Below are positions 6,641-14,483 of a stretch of DNA of 25,558 nt, one piece after another. Below the pieces are notes generated by a model. That model saw only the letters and a list, made by a program, of their open reading frames with translations. It had not been told where the DNA came from and did no database searches. The first letter of the stretch is position 1. Each line of letters starts with the position of its first letter. Location of the stretch: NCBI GenBank assembly GCA_002428455.1, contig DIWL01000053.1, positions 1 through 25,558 of the forward strand, in the 5' to 3' direction. The DNA is from Anaerolineaceae bacterium UBA6107. Lineage in GTDB: Bacteria; Chloroflexota; Anaerolineae; Anaerolineales; Anaerolineaceae. The position numbers and the translations under genes are program-made.

Positions 6641-6841
6641 ATGGCTTCAGTAGTATTACGCCCGAATGAATCACAAGATTCATTACTCAAGCGTTTTCGA
6701 AAAAAGGTTGTTAAAAGCGGTGTATTAAGCACAATCCGCCGAAAACGCTGGTTTGTTTCAAAAAGTGAAAATCGCCGTGTGGAAAAGAAGAAGGCCATCC
6801 GACGCATCAAGCGCCGCCAATATACCAGGGTGGGCGAGTAG
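6641..6841 (+). CDS. rpsU: Small ribosomal subunit protein bS21
   Basis: 66 residues, strongly basic. The family features are the N-terminal VVLRPNESQDSLLKRFRKKV segment followed by two arginine/lysine-rich helices (RRKRWFVSKSENRRVEKKKAIRRIKRRQ). bS21 sits on the 30S platform near the anti-Shine-Dalgarno end of 16S rRNA and helps base pairing at initiation. The start has an excellent Shine-Dalgarno site, GGGAGGTGA, nine bases upstream. It is the first gene of an operon with infA, 45 bases apart. This differs from the rpsU-dnaG-rpoD order of enterics. A long structured leader precedes it and may control its synthesis. Confidence 0.96.
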   Translation: MASVVLRPNESQDSLLKRFRKKVVKSGVLSTIRRKRWFVSKSENRRVEKKKAIRRIKRRQYTRVGE

Positions 6842-6886
6842 AATGGCAGATGGCGGTACAGCCCAGGTGGCTGGATTGGAGGAGTA

Positions 6887-7141
6887 ATGGCCAAAGAAGA
6901 AGATAAGATACAAGTGGAAGGCGAGATCATCGAAGCCCTGCCCGGAACCCAGTTCCGTGTGCGCCTCGAGAATGGCCATGAAGTGCTCGCTTATCTTTCC
7001 GGACGGATGCGACGATACTATATCCGCATTCTATTGGGAGACCACGTGAAGGTGGAAATGAGTCCGTATGACCTGACACGCGGCCGCATCGTTTACCGTC
7101 AGAAGAAGAACGAACCGATGATGGACGAACCAACACGATAG
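6887..7141 (+). CDS. infA: Translation initiation factor IF-1
   Basis: 84 residues of the S1-like OB fold. Characteristic stretches are KIQVEGEIIEALPGTQFRVRL, the GHEVLAYLSGRMRRYYIRI core and LGDHVKVEMSPYDLTRGRIVYR. IF-1 binds the 30S A site during initiation together with IF-2 and IF-3. About ten residues (KKNEPMMDEPTR) extend beyond the usual end at GRIVYR. GGAGGAGT lies just before the ATG. The gene follows rpsU in the same operon rather than sitting in the spc/alpha ribosomal cluster. A strong terminator follows six bases after its stop. Confidence 0.97.
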   Translation: MAKEEDKIQVEGEIIEALPGTQFRVRLENGHEVLAYLSGRMRRYYIRILLGDHVKVEMSPYDLTRGRIVYRQKKNEPMMDEPTR

Positions 7142-7147
7142 TTCAGG

Positions 7148-7176
7148 ATTCCCGGTTAAACGACCGGGAATTTTTT
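7148..7176 (+). terminator. Terminator of the rpsU-infA operon
   Basis: ATTCCCGGT (7148-7156) and ACCGGGAAT (7163-7171) form a perfect nine-pair stem with a six-base loop followed by TTTTTT. Confidence 0.93.
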
Positions 7177-7187
7177 GTATATGAAAT

Positions 7188-7220
7188 AAAGGCCAGGCAG
7201 AATTAACTGCTTGGCCTTTT
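7188..7220. terminator. Bidirectional terminator between convergent infA and the flavoprotein gene
   Basis: AAAGGCCAGGCAG (7188-7200) pairs with CTGCTTGGCCTTT (7207-7219) with one G-T pair. On the minus strand it is ~60 bases past the flavoprotein stop codon and followed by TTTATTT; on the plus strand it ends in TTTT. Confidence 0.8.
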
Positions 7221-7279
7221 GGTTTGACCAGGTGGTGTCAATGAGACGAGGAAGTTCACCTGATCTTGAAAGTGAATGC

Positions 7280-9004
7280 CTATGCCAATTCTACAGGCTC
7301 ACCAGCCAGGATGCGGGCGACGCGGCGGGCGAAGGTGCAGGTGCGGCCGTTGGCGTAACCGGTGACGAGGTTGGGGTAAGTGTGGGCAAAGTAGCTGCCT
7401 GAGGAGTCACCAATGACGTACAATCCTTCAAACGGCACGTTGTTTGCGTCACAGGGGCGCATCTGAGTGTCGATGCGGATGCCATCCAGGGTGCAGAGCA
7501 ACCAGCCGGTGAGGCGGATACCCATATAGGGAGCCTTGGCAAGGGGCAGGAGGCGGTAGGAATCCTTGTAGAAGTCCTCATCGGTTCCCTTGGCTGCCAG
7601 TTCATTGTAGCGCTTGACGGTGGCGGCGAAGGTGTCGGCGGGGATGTTGAGCTTGGTGGCGAGTTCTTCAGGGGTGTTGGCTTCCTGCAGGTGACCGCTT
7701 TCCTTGATACTGTTCAGAATGGCAGTCCACTCTTCCTTGATCACCTCAAGATCGGTTCCTGTCGGCGCAAGGCCGGCGGTCTTGAACACATCGTTCTGGC
7801 TGCCGTTAGGGAAGGGGAAAATACGCGAGCAACCGGTGGTTTCATACTGGGTAACCTGCTCGAACCAATTGGCATCCATAATGGCGCAATAGGTAGAGCC
7901 GGGTTGTTTGGCGGCAGCGTGCAGGATGAAGTCGTAGGGACCGGATTCATTGGTAAAGCGCTCGCCCAGCAGGTTGACCTTGAGCCAGGGCTGTGAACCG
8001 AGCCAGAAGAAAGCGGGCATGGTCATGGTGGCAGGGGTTTCGGTGGGGAGCAAACCCATGCGGTCAAAGAGCATGCTGGAGTGGTTCTCGTCCATCGCCG
8101 CGCCCATCCAGAGGCAGGCTTTGATGCCATCACCAGCGGTGGCGGTCTCGACTGGTTTGGTCATGATCATCACATCAGCCGGCTGCAAAGCGTTGAGCAT
8201 GGTGGGGTTGCCCTGGTAACCACCGGTGGAAAGGACGATGCCCTTCTTACCGACGAAGCGGACAAATTTACCTTCTTTATTCTTGGCGATGGCAGCGGTG
8301 ACCTTCTTGCCTTCGTATTCAAACTTGATAAACGGGGTCTCGAAACGGATTTCTCCGCCCAGTTCTTCAATGTATTCCTTCATCAGCACGGAACCATCGC
8401 AGGATCCATCCGCCAGGTACGCGCTGTGACCGGTGGGGAACTTGGGGTAGGTGGTGGGATCAGTGAGATTTGCCTCGTAGCCACCTTCATACAGGAAGGT
8501 AGCGCCCTTGCTTTCGAGCAGCTCGCCAATCCAGGTGATCGCCGCGCCGCTTTCTTTCGCCCAGATCTTCGCCAGGCGCATATCGAAGCGGTTTGCAGCA
8601 TACCAGGCATGGTTGTGGATGAGGGCGGCTTCATCGATCTCGACGCCTTCTTCCTTCTGCCACTTGGAGCCGATCGCACCCCAGTCATTGCGCAGGGTGC
8701 TGACGGTGGTGTTCTTTTCCAATACGATGACCTTCAGACCTTTTTCAAGACTGGAGGCAGCGATGTATTGGCCGCCGGTACCCGCGCCGATGACGACGAC
8801 ATCGGTTTCAACGGTTTCGGCGATATCCTTGACTTCGGGTTCGGTACCCAACCAATCAACAGCGCCAGCGGCGCCGGGGGCTGCTGATTCGGAGGAATCA
8901 GCCACTTTCGGCGCGCAGCCAGCCAGTACACCGGCGCTTGCCGCAATGGCAGCTCCTTTCATGAAATTACGGCGTGACAGATCAACTAAATTTTTCTTGC
9001 TCAT
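7280..9004 (-). CDS. Tat-exported lipoprotein, FAD-dependent oxidoreductase (fumarate-reductase flavoprotein family)
   Basis: 574 residues. The N-terminus has a twin-arginine motif (SRRNFMKG, R11-R12) and a lipobox LAGC with C30, so it is exported folded and anchored outside the membrane. The FAD site begins VVVIGAGTGG (70-78), with E96 in VLEK and the GLYVIGDSSG segment near the C-terminus, matching FAD_binding_2 flavoproteins. The substrate-loop motif GERFTNE carries the family's catalytic arginine. However, the family HHTMGG histidine motif reads LLCTLDG and the NRLGGN arginine motif is absent, so fumarate is not a safe substrate guess. No CXXCH haem domain is present; electrons must come from a separate partner. 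It has its own promoter with a MerR-type operator; the regulator gene lies just upstream on the same strand. GGAG precedes the ATG. Confidence 0.85.
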   Translation of the reverse strand: MSKKNLVDLSRRNFMKGAAIAASAGVLAGCAPKVADSSESAAPGAAGAVDWLGTEPEVKDIAETVETDVVVIGAGTGGQYIAASSLEKGLKVIVLEKNTTVSTLRNDWGAIGSKWQKEEGVEIDEAALIHNHAWYAANRFDMRLAKIWAKESGAAITWIGELLESKGATFLYEGGYEANLTDPTTYPKFPTGHSAYLADGSCDGSVLMKEYIEELGGEIRFETPFIKFEYEGKKVTAAIAKNKEGKFVRFVGKKGIVLSTGGYQGNPTMLNALQPADVMIMTKPVETATAGDGIKACLWMGAAMDENHSSMLFDRMGLLPTETPATMTMPAFFWLGSQPWLKVNLLGERFTNESGPYDFILHAAAKQPGSTYCAIMDANWFEQVTQYETTGCSRIFPFPNGSQNDVFKTAGLAPTGTDLEVIKEEWTAILNSIKESGHLQEANTPEELATKLNIPADTFAATVKRYNELAAKGTDEDFYKDSYRLLPLAKAPYMGIRLTGWLLCTLDGIRIDTQMRPCDANNVPFEGLYVIGDSSGSYFAHTYPNLVTGYANGRTCTFARRVARILAGEPVELA

Positions 9005-9096
9005 CTTGTAACTCCTCTACATGATAAATTGGACGTTCTGATTGTTCTTACATCACACTCGAATGAGTGAAGACTCAGCCAATTCACAGCATAAAG

Positions 9097-9127
9097 AATA
9101 TACACTCTACACTAAGTGTAGAGTCAA
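9097..9127 (-). promoter_or_regulatory. MerR-type promoter and operator of the flavoprotein gene
   Basis: On the minus strand -35 TTGACT (9122-9127) and -10 TATATT (9097-9102) are separated by exactly 19 bp, the elongated spacing typical of MerR-activated promoters. The spacer is filled by a perfect palindrome at 9104-9124: ACTCTACACT, one central base, AGTGTAGAGT. A near copy lies upstream of the merR-like gene. The predicted leader is ~85 bases. Confidence 0.85.
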
Positions 9128-9184
9128 GAGAAATATCATGATTCAGGCGGATTGTTAGATCAGAATATTACAAATATCACAATG

Positions 9185-10000
9185 TTATGACTGTTCGATC
9201 GGGATCCATAGGTGATCATAACGGATGAGTTCGCCATTTTTGACCGTACTGTAGAAGATGCGGCTGAGCGCTGGTCCCGTGACCCTGTAACCACTTTTCG
9301 CGATAAATTGACGGGCTGAAACCACCTGCTCACTAGCGATGGTCAGCGCACCGCTCGGATTAATCACTGTACGCACACACAGGCATTCGGGAAAATATTG
9401 TGTTTGCCCTTTTGGGGTGAACCCCAGTTTTTTCATATAATGTGCTTCAATGGCTGTTCCCCATAGGGTTTCAAGTTCACCGCTTGCATGCAGCAGACGA
9501 TCGACAGGAAGCAGCAGGCAGGAATCGGCGAATGGACCCCGTTCGATCCATTCATAAACATCCGGGAACGTCGGGATTTTTTCCTCAGCATCACCGGGCT
9601 GCCAGAGTTTTCGCCACACAATGGCGGGCATCTGCATTACCGTGCAACATGTTTCCGTCTGTTCCAGCGCGTCAATATCAGTTAGCTGTTGATTCAGATG
9701 CTGCAGCAGCGCCTGTTTTTCGTTGAGCTGCTTTTCCACGCACAAAGCCTGGATAGAAATATGCTCCTTCAACTCTGTTAGATTGGCGTACAACAGCATC
9801 TCTACTGATTCCTGTAATGAGAATCCACATTCGCGGTATTTGCGGCAGATGAGCAGACGTTGGAGGTCGTTGAGTGAGTATTCGCGGTACTTTTCGTTCT
9901 TGCCGCGAACAGGCGAAATCACTCCGGCTTCTTCAAAGAAACGGATCCCGCTGGGAGAGAAACCTGACAATTTGGAAATTTCACCGATCTTGAATTTCAT
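9185..10000 (-). CDS. MerR-family transcriptional regulator, BmrR-like
   Basis: 271 residues. Residues 1-70 are the MerR winged helix-turn-helix (FKIGEISKLSGFSPSGIRFF, then the KYREYSLNDLQRL wing and helix). Residues about 75-113 form the dimerising coiled coil, and 116-271 look like a GyrI/BmrR-type effector-binding domain ending in YDHLWIPIE. Such proteins bind small, often aromatic or cationic, molecules and untwist a 19-bp-spaced promoter. Two adjacent cysteines (118-119) lie at the start of the sensor domain. I prefer the ATG at 10000: it gives the canonical MerR N-terminus, AGGTG precedes it, and an upstream in-frame ATG at 10114 would run through this gene's own promoter. Its operator occurs both at its own promoter and at that of the downstream flavoprotein gene. 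Confidence 0.88.
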   Translation of the reverse strand: MKFKIGEISKLSGFSPSGIRFFEEAGVISPVRGKNEKYREYSLNDLQRLLICRKYRECGFSLQESVEMLLYANLTELKEHISIQALCVEKQLNEKQALLQHLNQQLTDIDALEQTETCCTVMQMPAIVWRKLWQPGDAEEKIPTFPDVYEWIERGPFADSCLLLPVDRLLHASGELETLWGTAIEAHYMKKLGFTPKGQTQYFPECLCVRTVINPSGALTIASEQVVSARQFIAKSGYRVTGPALSRIFYSTVKNGELIRYDHLWIPIEQS

Positions 10001-10020
10001 CTTGCACCTGATTTGTGTGT

Positions 10021-10051
10021 AAACTTTACAGTAAGTGTAGAGTTTCGTCAA
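10021..10051 (-). promoter_or_regulatory. Promoter and second operator, upstream of the merR-like gene
   Basis: On the minus strand -35 TTGACG (10046-10051), a 17-bp spacer and a candidate -10 TAAAGT. An imperfect palindrome at 10021-10045 (CTCTACACTTACTGTAAAG) differs from the flavoprotein operator core at only two positions. The shorter spacer and overlap suggest autoregulation, most likely repression. Confidence 0.65.
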
Positions 10052-10073
10052 TGTAACAAATGTCCGTAAACAT

Positions 10074-10100
10074 AAAAACCGGCACCCTTTCAGGTGCCGG
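10074..10100 (-). terminator. Terminator of nifJ
   Basis: CCGGCACC (10079-10086) and GGTGCCGG (10093-10100) form a perfect eight-pair stem. On the minus strand it follows the nifJ stop codon by 23 bases and is followed by TTTTTATG. Confidence 0.88.
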
Positions 10101-10123
10101 ATCTTATCGATCATGGAAACGCA

Positions 10124-13100
10124 CTATTCCTGTTTATCTTCAGGTTTGGTGTATGCCATGGCGGCCATCTGCTTGTAGAGTTCCCATTTGCGTTGGGCTA
10201 ACTCGCCGGCTTCGTTCATGAGCATTTCAGCGCGGGCTTCATCACTCTGCACCAGCATGCGATAGCGGGTTTCGTTGTAGGCGTAATCCTTCACGGCCAC
10301 CGTGGGTTCGCGGCTGTCGAGCTGGAGCGGATTCTTGCCTTCATCCACCAGGTTGGGATTGTAGCGGTAAAGCGGCCACAGTCCGGTCTGCGAGAGAAGT
10401 TTCTGCTGCTCAAGGCCTTTCTTCATGTCGATACCGTGAGCGATGCAGTGACTGTAAGCGATGATGAGGGAGGGTCCGTCATAGGCATCGGCTTCAATGA
10501 AGGCTTTCAGCGCCTGGGTATCATTGGCACCCATGGCCACGTTCGCCACATAGACATACCCGTAGGACATGGCCATCAGTCCAAGGTCTTTTTTGCCAAG
10601 GCTCTTGCCGCGCGCGGAGAACTTGGCAACCGCGGCGAGCGGGGTGGCTTTGGAAGACTGTCCACCGGTGTTGGAATAGACTTCTGTATCGAGAACGAGG
10701 ACGTTGACGTTGCGGCCAGAGGAGAGAACGTGGTCAAGGCCGCCGAAACCAATATCGTAAGCCCAACCGTCACCACCGATGATCCACACGCTCTTTTTCA
10801 CAAGGGCGTCGGCAACACCGAGCAGCATTCTGGCGACGGGGTGTTTGCTGCCGGCTAGTTTCTGCTTGAGGGCTTCCACACGCTTGCGCTGTTCCCGTAC
10901 ACCGGGTTCGGTGGATTGATCCGCGTTCAGGATCTCGCCAACCAGCGTGTCGCCAAGCTCTGAAGCCATGGCTACCAGCAATTCACGCGCAAACTCGTTC
11001 TGCTTATCCAGGGTGAGGCGCATTCCAAGGCCGAACTCAGCGTTATCCTCAAACAACGAGTTCGCCCAGGCTGGACCGCGTCCCTGGTTGTTGACCGCCC
11101 ACGGGGTGGTGGGCAGGTTGCCACCGTAAATTGAGGAGCAACCGGTGGCATTGGCGACGATGGTGCGGTCACCGAATAACTGTGTTACCAGTTTAATGTA
11201 AGGGGTCTCTCCGCAGCCGGCGCAAGCACCGGAGAACTCGAAGAGCGGTTCGATCAATTGGGAATTCTTCACCGTGTTGGGCGTGAACAGGTCACGATCG
11301 GGCGCGGGAATGGAGAGGAAATGTTCCCAGTTCCTGGATTCTTCTTCGCGTAAGGGCATTTGCGGGGCCATGTTGATGGCTTTGCGCAGTGGATTGGTCT
11401 TATCACGCGCCGGGCAGGATTCAACACACAGGCTGCAGCCGGTGCAGTCTTCCGGTGAGACCTGGATGGTGAACTTCATACCGGGAAATTCCCTGAACTT
11501 CGCGTCGATCGATTTGAAGGTCGCAGGAGCGTTCTCCAGGTAGGAAGGATCGTAAACTTTCTCGCGAATGACGGCGTGAGGGCAAACGAAGGCGCATTTT
11601 GCACATTGGATGCACAGTTCCGGCTCCCACACCGGGATCTCGAGGGCGATGTTGCGCTTTTCCCAGCGGGTGGTGGCGGAGGGGTAGGTGCCGTCCACGG
11701 GGAAGGCACTCACCGGCAATTCCTCGCCCTTAAAGGCGATGATCTCGCCAAGCACATCCACAACGAAATCAGGGGCTTCTGCCGGCACCGGCGGGCGGCG
11801 TTTGTACTTGCTGGTGGGGGTGACCGGTACCTTCACCTCGAACAGGTTGGCAAGGGTGTGGTCAACGGCTTCGAAGTTTTGTTTGACAACTGCTTCACCG
11901 CGTTTGCCATACGTTTTCTTGATGGCTTTTTTGATCTCGTCGATGGCCTGCTCACGCGGCAGAACGCCGCTGATGGCAAAGAAAGCAGTCTGCATGATGG
12001 TATTCACGCGCCCGCCCATGCCTGTCTTGGCGGCAACCTCGTTGGCATTGATCATGTAGAACTTGAGTTTCTTGGCGATGATCCCTTCCTGTACCTCGAA
12101 GGGCAGTTTGTCCCATACCTCATCCTGGTCGTACACACTGTTCAACAGGAATATTCCGCCGGGGGCAGCGAATTTGAGCATATCCAGCCACTCCAGGAAG
12201 GAGAACTGGTGACAGGCGACGAACTGGGCATCGTTATGTTCGATCAGGTAAGGTGCGCGGATCTGGTTGGGGCCGAAACGCAGATGCGAGATCGTGACAG
12301 ACCCCGATTTTTTTGAGTCGTAATAAAAGAATCCCTGTGCGTCATTGGCAGTTTCCTCGCCGATAATCTTGATCGAGTTCTTGTTGGCGCCCACGGTGCC
12401 ATCAGAACCGAGGCCGAAGAATACGCAGCGAATGGTTTTTGGATCAGCGATGGAGAACCCGGGATCGTACGCCAGGCTCAAGTGGGTCACATCATCATTG
12501 ATACCAACGGTAAAGTGCTTGCGAGGATCGGCTTTTACCATTTCATCGAAGATACCCTTGACCATGGCAGGGGTGAATTCCTTGGAGGAGAGACCATAGC
12601 GACCGCCGATAATGCGCGGGGTTGCCTTGAACGGGGCTTTACCGGCAGCCAGGGCTTCATTGATCGCAGCCACCACATCCAGGAAGAGCGGTTCGCCGAT
12701 GGCGCCGGGTTCCTTGGTGCGGTCAAGCACCGCGATGGTCTTGACGCTGGCGGGGAGGACGGAGATGAAATTTTCAACCGAGAAGGGGCGATACAGGCGC
12801 ACGTTAACCACACCGACCTTGTGACCCTGCTTGTTGAGGAATTTCACGGTTTCTTCGGTGGTCTCGGCGCTTGAGCCCATGGTGATGATCACCTCTGTGG
12901 CATCAGGTGCGCCGACGTAGTCGAACAGGTGATAGTGGCGGCCGGTCAGTTTGGCAAATTGATCCATCGCTTTTTGGACGATGGCGGGTGTCTTCATGAA
13001 GAAAGTATTGGGCGCCTCGCGTCCCTGGAAGAAAACATCAGGATTCTGGGCGGTACCGCGGATTACCGGTCGTTCCGGGCTGAGGGCACGCTGGCGGATA

Positions 13101-13705
13101 TCAGCGATGTACTTCTCGTCGATCATGGCTTTCAGGTCATCTTCGCACAGCTGCTCGATCTTGTTCACCTCGGCGGATGTACGGAACCCGTCAAAAAAGT
13201 GCACGAACGGGACACGAGCTTCGAGTGTGGCGGCGTTGGCGATCAGCGCCTGATCCTGTGCGGTCTGCACGGAATCGGAGGCGAGCAGGGCAAAGCCGGT
13301 ATGACGCGCAGCCATCACATCGGAATGGTCCCCGTAGATCGAGAGAGCATGCGTGGCGATGGTACGGGCTGCCACGTGGAAGACGACGGGGGTCAATTCG
13401 CCCGCGATCTTGTACATATTGGGGATCATCAGGAGCAGACCCTGGGAAGCGGTGAAGGTGGTGGTGAGTGAACCGGTTTGCAGCGCTCCATGCACTGCGG
13501 CGGCAGCGCCGCCCTCGGATTGCATTTCAATGACGGAAGGCACCGTGCCCCATAGGTTCTTGACTCCCTTGGCCATCCAGGCATCGGCGTGCTCGCCCAT
13601 GCTGGAGGATGGGGTGATGGGATAGATGGCAATGACCTCAGCCAGGCGGTAGGCAATGTTCGCAACCGCTTCGTTCGCATCTATCGTGATTAATTCTCTT
13701 TTCAT
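10124..13705 (-). CDS. nifJ: Pyruvate:ferredoxin (flavodoxin) oxidoreductase, single chain
   Basis: 1193 residues, the usual length of the fused homodimeric enzyme. It oxidises pyruvate and CoA to acetyl-CoA and CO2, reducing ferredoxin, in the cytoplasm of anaerobes. Domains in order: the N-terminal YPITPSS domain (28-34); the transketolase C-like domain (about 260-400); the gamma domain with FFGLGSDGTVGANK (429-442); two 4Fe-4S clusters with C698/C701/C704/C708 and C754/C757/C760/C764; and the TPP domain with CAGCGETPY (C828, C831), C856 and C1087 for the proximal cluster and GDGWAYDIGFGG...NTGGQ (978-1015) for TPP-magnesium. All key residues are present. It stands alone with its own terminator. 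GGAG precedes the ATG. With pfkA it outlines a glycolytic, fermentative metabolism. Confidence 0.97.
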   Translation of the reverse strand: MKRELITIDANEAVANIAYRLAEVIAIYPITPSSSMGEHADAWMAKGVKNLWGTVPSVIEMQSEGGAAAAVHGALQTGSLTTTFTASQGLLLMIPNMYKIAGELTPVVFHVAARTIATHALSIYGDHSDVMAARHTGFALLASDSVQTAQDQALIANAATLEARVPFVHFFDGFRTSAEVNKIEQLCEDDLKAMIDEKYIADIRQRALSPERPVIRGTAQNPDVFFQGREAPNTFFMKTPAIVQKAMDQFAKLTGRHYHLFDYVGAPDATEVIITMGSSAETTEETVKFLNKQGHKVGVVNVRLYRPFSVENFISVLPASVKTIAVLDRTKEPGAIGEPLFLDVVAAINEALAAGKAPFKATPRIIGGRYGLSSKEFTPAMVKGIFDEMVKADPRKHFTVGINDDVTHLSLAYDPGFSIADPKTIRCVFFGLGSDGTVGANKNSIKIIGEETANDAQGFFYYDSKKSGSVTISHLRFGPNQIRAPYLIEHNDAQFVACHQFSFLEWLDMLKFAAPGGIFLLNSVYDQDEVWDKLPFEVQEGIIAKKLKFYMINANEVAAKTGMGGRVNTIMQTAFFAISGVLPREQAIDEIKKAIKKTYGKRGEAVVKQNFEAVDHTLANLFEVKVPVTPTSKYKRRPPVPAEAPDFVVDVLGEIIAFKGEELPVSAFPVDGTYPSATTRWEKRNIALEIPVWEPELCIQCAKCAFVCPHAVIREKVYDPSYLENAPATFKSIDAKFREFPGMKFTIQVSPEDCTGCSLCVESCPARDKTNPLRKAINMAPQMPLREEESRNWEHFLSIPAPDRDLFTPNTVKNSQLIEPLFEFSGACAGCGETPYIKLVTQLFGDRTIVANATGCSSIYGGNLPTTPWAVNNQGRGPAWANSLFEDNAEFGLGMRLTLDKQNEFARELLVAMASELGDTLVGEILNADQSTEPGVREQRKRVEALKQKLAGSKHPVARMLLGVADALVKKSVWIIGGDGWAYDIGFGGLDHVLSSGRNVNVLVLDTEVYSNTGGQSSKATPLAAVAKFSARGKSLGKKDLGLMAMSYGYVYVANVAMGANDTQALKAFIEADAYDGPSLIIAYSHCIAHGIDMKKGLEQQKLLSQTGLWPLYRYNPNLVDEGKNPLQLDSREPTVAVKDYAYNETRYRMLVQSDEARAEMLMNEAGELAQRKWELYKQMAAMAYTKPEDKQE

Positions 13706-13767
13706 AGTTCTACTCCGTATTCAGGTAATAGGCATTAAGCCTTTTTCTTTAAAGGGATACCCAAAAG

Positions 13768-13773
13768 ATTATA
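13768..13773 (-). promoter_or_regulatory. Candidate -10 box of nifJ
   Basis: A perfect TATAAT on the minus strand about 63 bases before the nifJ ATG. No good -35 box lies 16-18 bp upstream, so it may depend on an activator. Between it and the gene is a small GGC-ttaat-GCC hairpin. No Rex-like palindrome was seen. Confidence 0.4.
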
Positions 13774-13836
13774 ACGCAAAACTTGCCTGATTTAGACCAA
13801 GCGTATCTAAAATGGATGGAAAGGTGACGAAACTCA

Positions 13837-14376
13837 CTACAGGTTATTCGGGGGTAAATACCTGCGCGCGAGCGCGAATAGCGCCAGTGTTTTACTGTCC
13901 TCAATCGCCTGTTGATCGATCATTTCCAGCACCTTGGCCAGCGGGATGCGGGTGAGGTTAATGAATTCATCATCATCCGGGTTGAGCGGGTCAGGATATA
14001 AACCCTGGGCGAAGTAGCTATGCATGTACTCGGTGGCGTAACCCGGCGTCATGTAAAAACCGCCCAGGCTGATCCACGATCGGGCGGACATGCCGATCTC
14101 CTCGCGCAGTTCGCGCTGGGCGGTAAGCAGCGGGTCTTCTGCGTCCTCGATCTTACCGGCGGGAAGTTCCAGCAATTCCTTTTTTGAGCCAACACGATAC
14201 TGGCGTACGAAATACACGTTGCCTTCGTCATCCAGCGGGAGAATGGTAACTGCATCCTGGATGTCGATCAGGTCATAATCCCGTGCTTTACCATCCGGAA
14301 AGGTGAGATTGACGCGTTTAACGGTGAATAACGGCGTGCGATACTCATTCGATTCGTGGTTGATGTGATAGGTCAT
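13837..14376 (-). CDS. Nudix hydrolase, ADP-ribose pyrophosphatase type
   Basis: 179 residues. A complete Nudix box spans residues 74-96: G74, E80, then REL at 88-90 and REEIGM, fitting GX5EX7REUXEEXGU. It is preceded by the FVRQYRVGSKKELLELPAG stretch typical of the ADP-ribose pyrophosphatase (NudF) branch, and followed by a proline (P110) about 16 residues after the box as in ADP-ribose-specific members. It hydrolyses ADP-ribose or related nucleoside diphosphate sugars to AMP plus a phosphosugar. GAGGGT lies before the ATG. It is 107 bases downstream of the LysM lipoprotein gene on the same strand with a hairpin between them, so it is probably transcribed separately. Confidence 0.9.
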   Translation of the reverse strand: MTYHINHESNEYRTPLFTVKRVNLTFPDGKARDYDLIDIQDAVTILPLDDEGNVYFVRQYRVGSKKELLELPAGKIEDAEDPLLTAQRELREEIGMSARSWISLGGFYMTPGYATEYMHSYFAQGLYPDPLNPDDDEFINLTRIPLAKVLEMIDQQAIEDSKTLALFALARRYLPPNNL

Positions 14377-14436
14377 GTGTTTACCCTCGGCAGGTGATGG
14401 GGATAAGTCAATTGTAGTGCTGTTTCCATTAAATTA

Positions 14437-14476
14437 AATAGGCTTTCCCGCTTTCAGGAAAGCCTATTGGGATTCA
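14437..14476 (-). terminator. Hairpin between the LysM and Nudix genes
   Basis: AATAGGCTTTCC (14437-14448) pairs perfectly with GGAAAGCCTATT (14457-14468). On the minus strand it follows the LysM stop codon by ~15 bases and continues into TTTAATTTAA, a moderately T-rich tail. Confidence 0.75.
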
Positions 14477-14483
14477 GATTTTT

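Noticed and set aside
8081..8887. 268-residue plus-strand open frame
   Set aside because: It is antisense to the flavoprotein gene and has no recognisable motif, ribosome binding site or promoter.
11576..12316. 246-residue plus-strand open frame inside nifJ
   Set aside because: Antisense shadow of a well-supported gene in GC-rich DNA.
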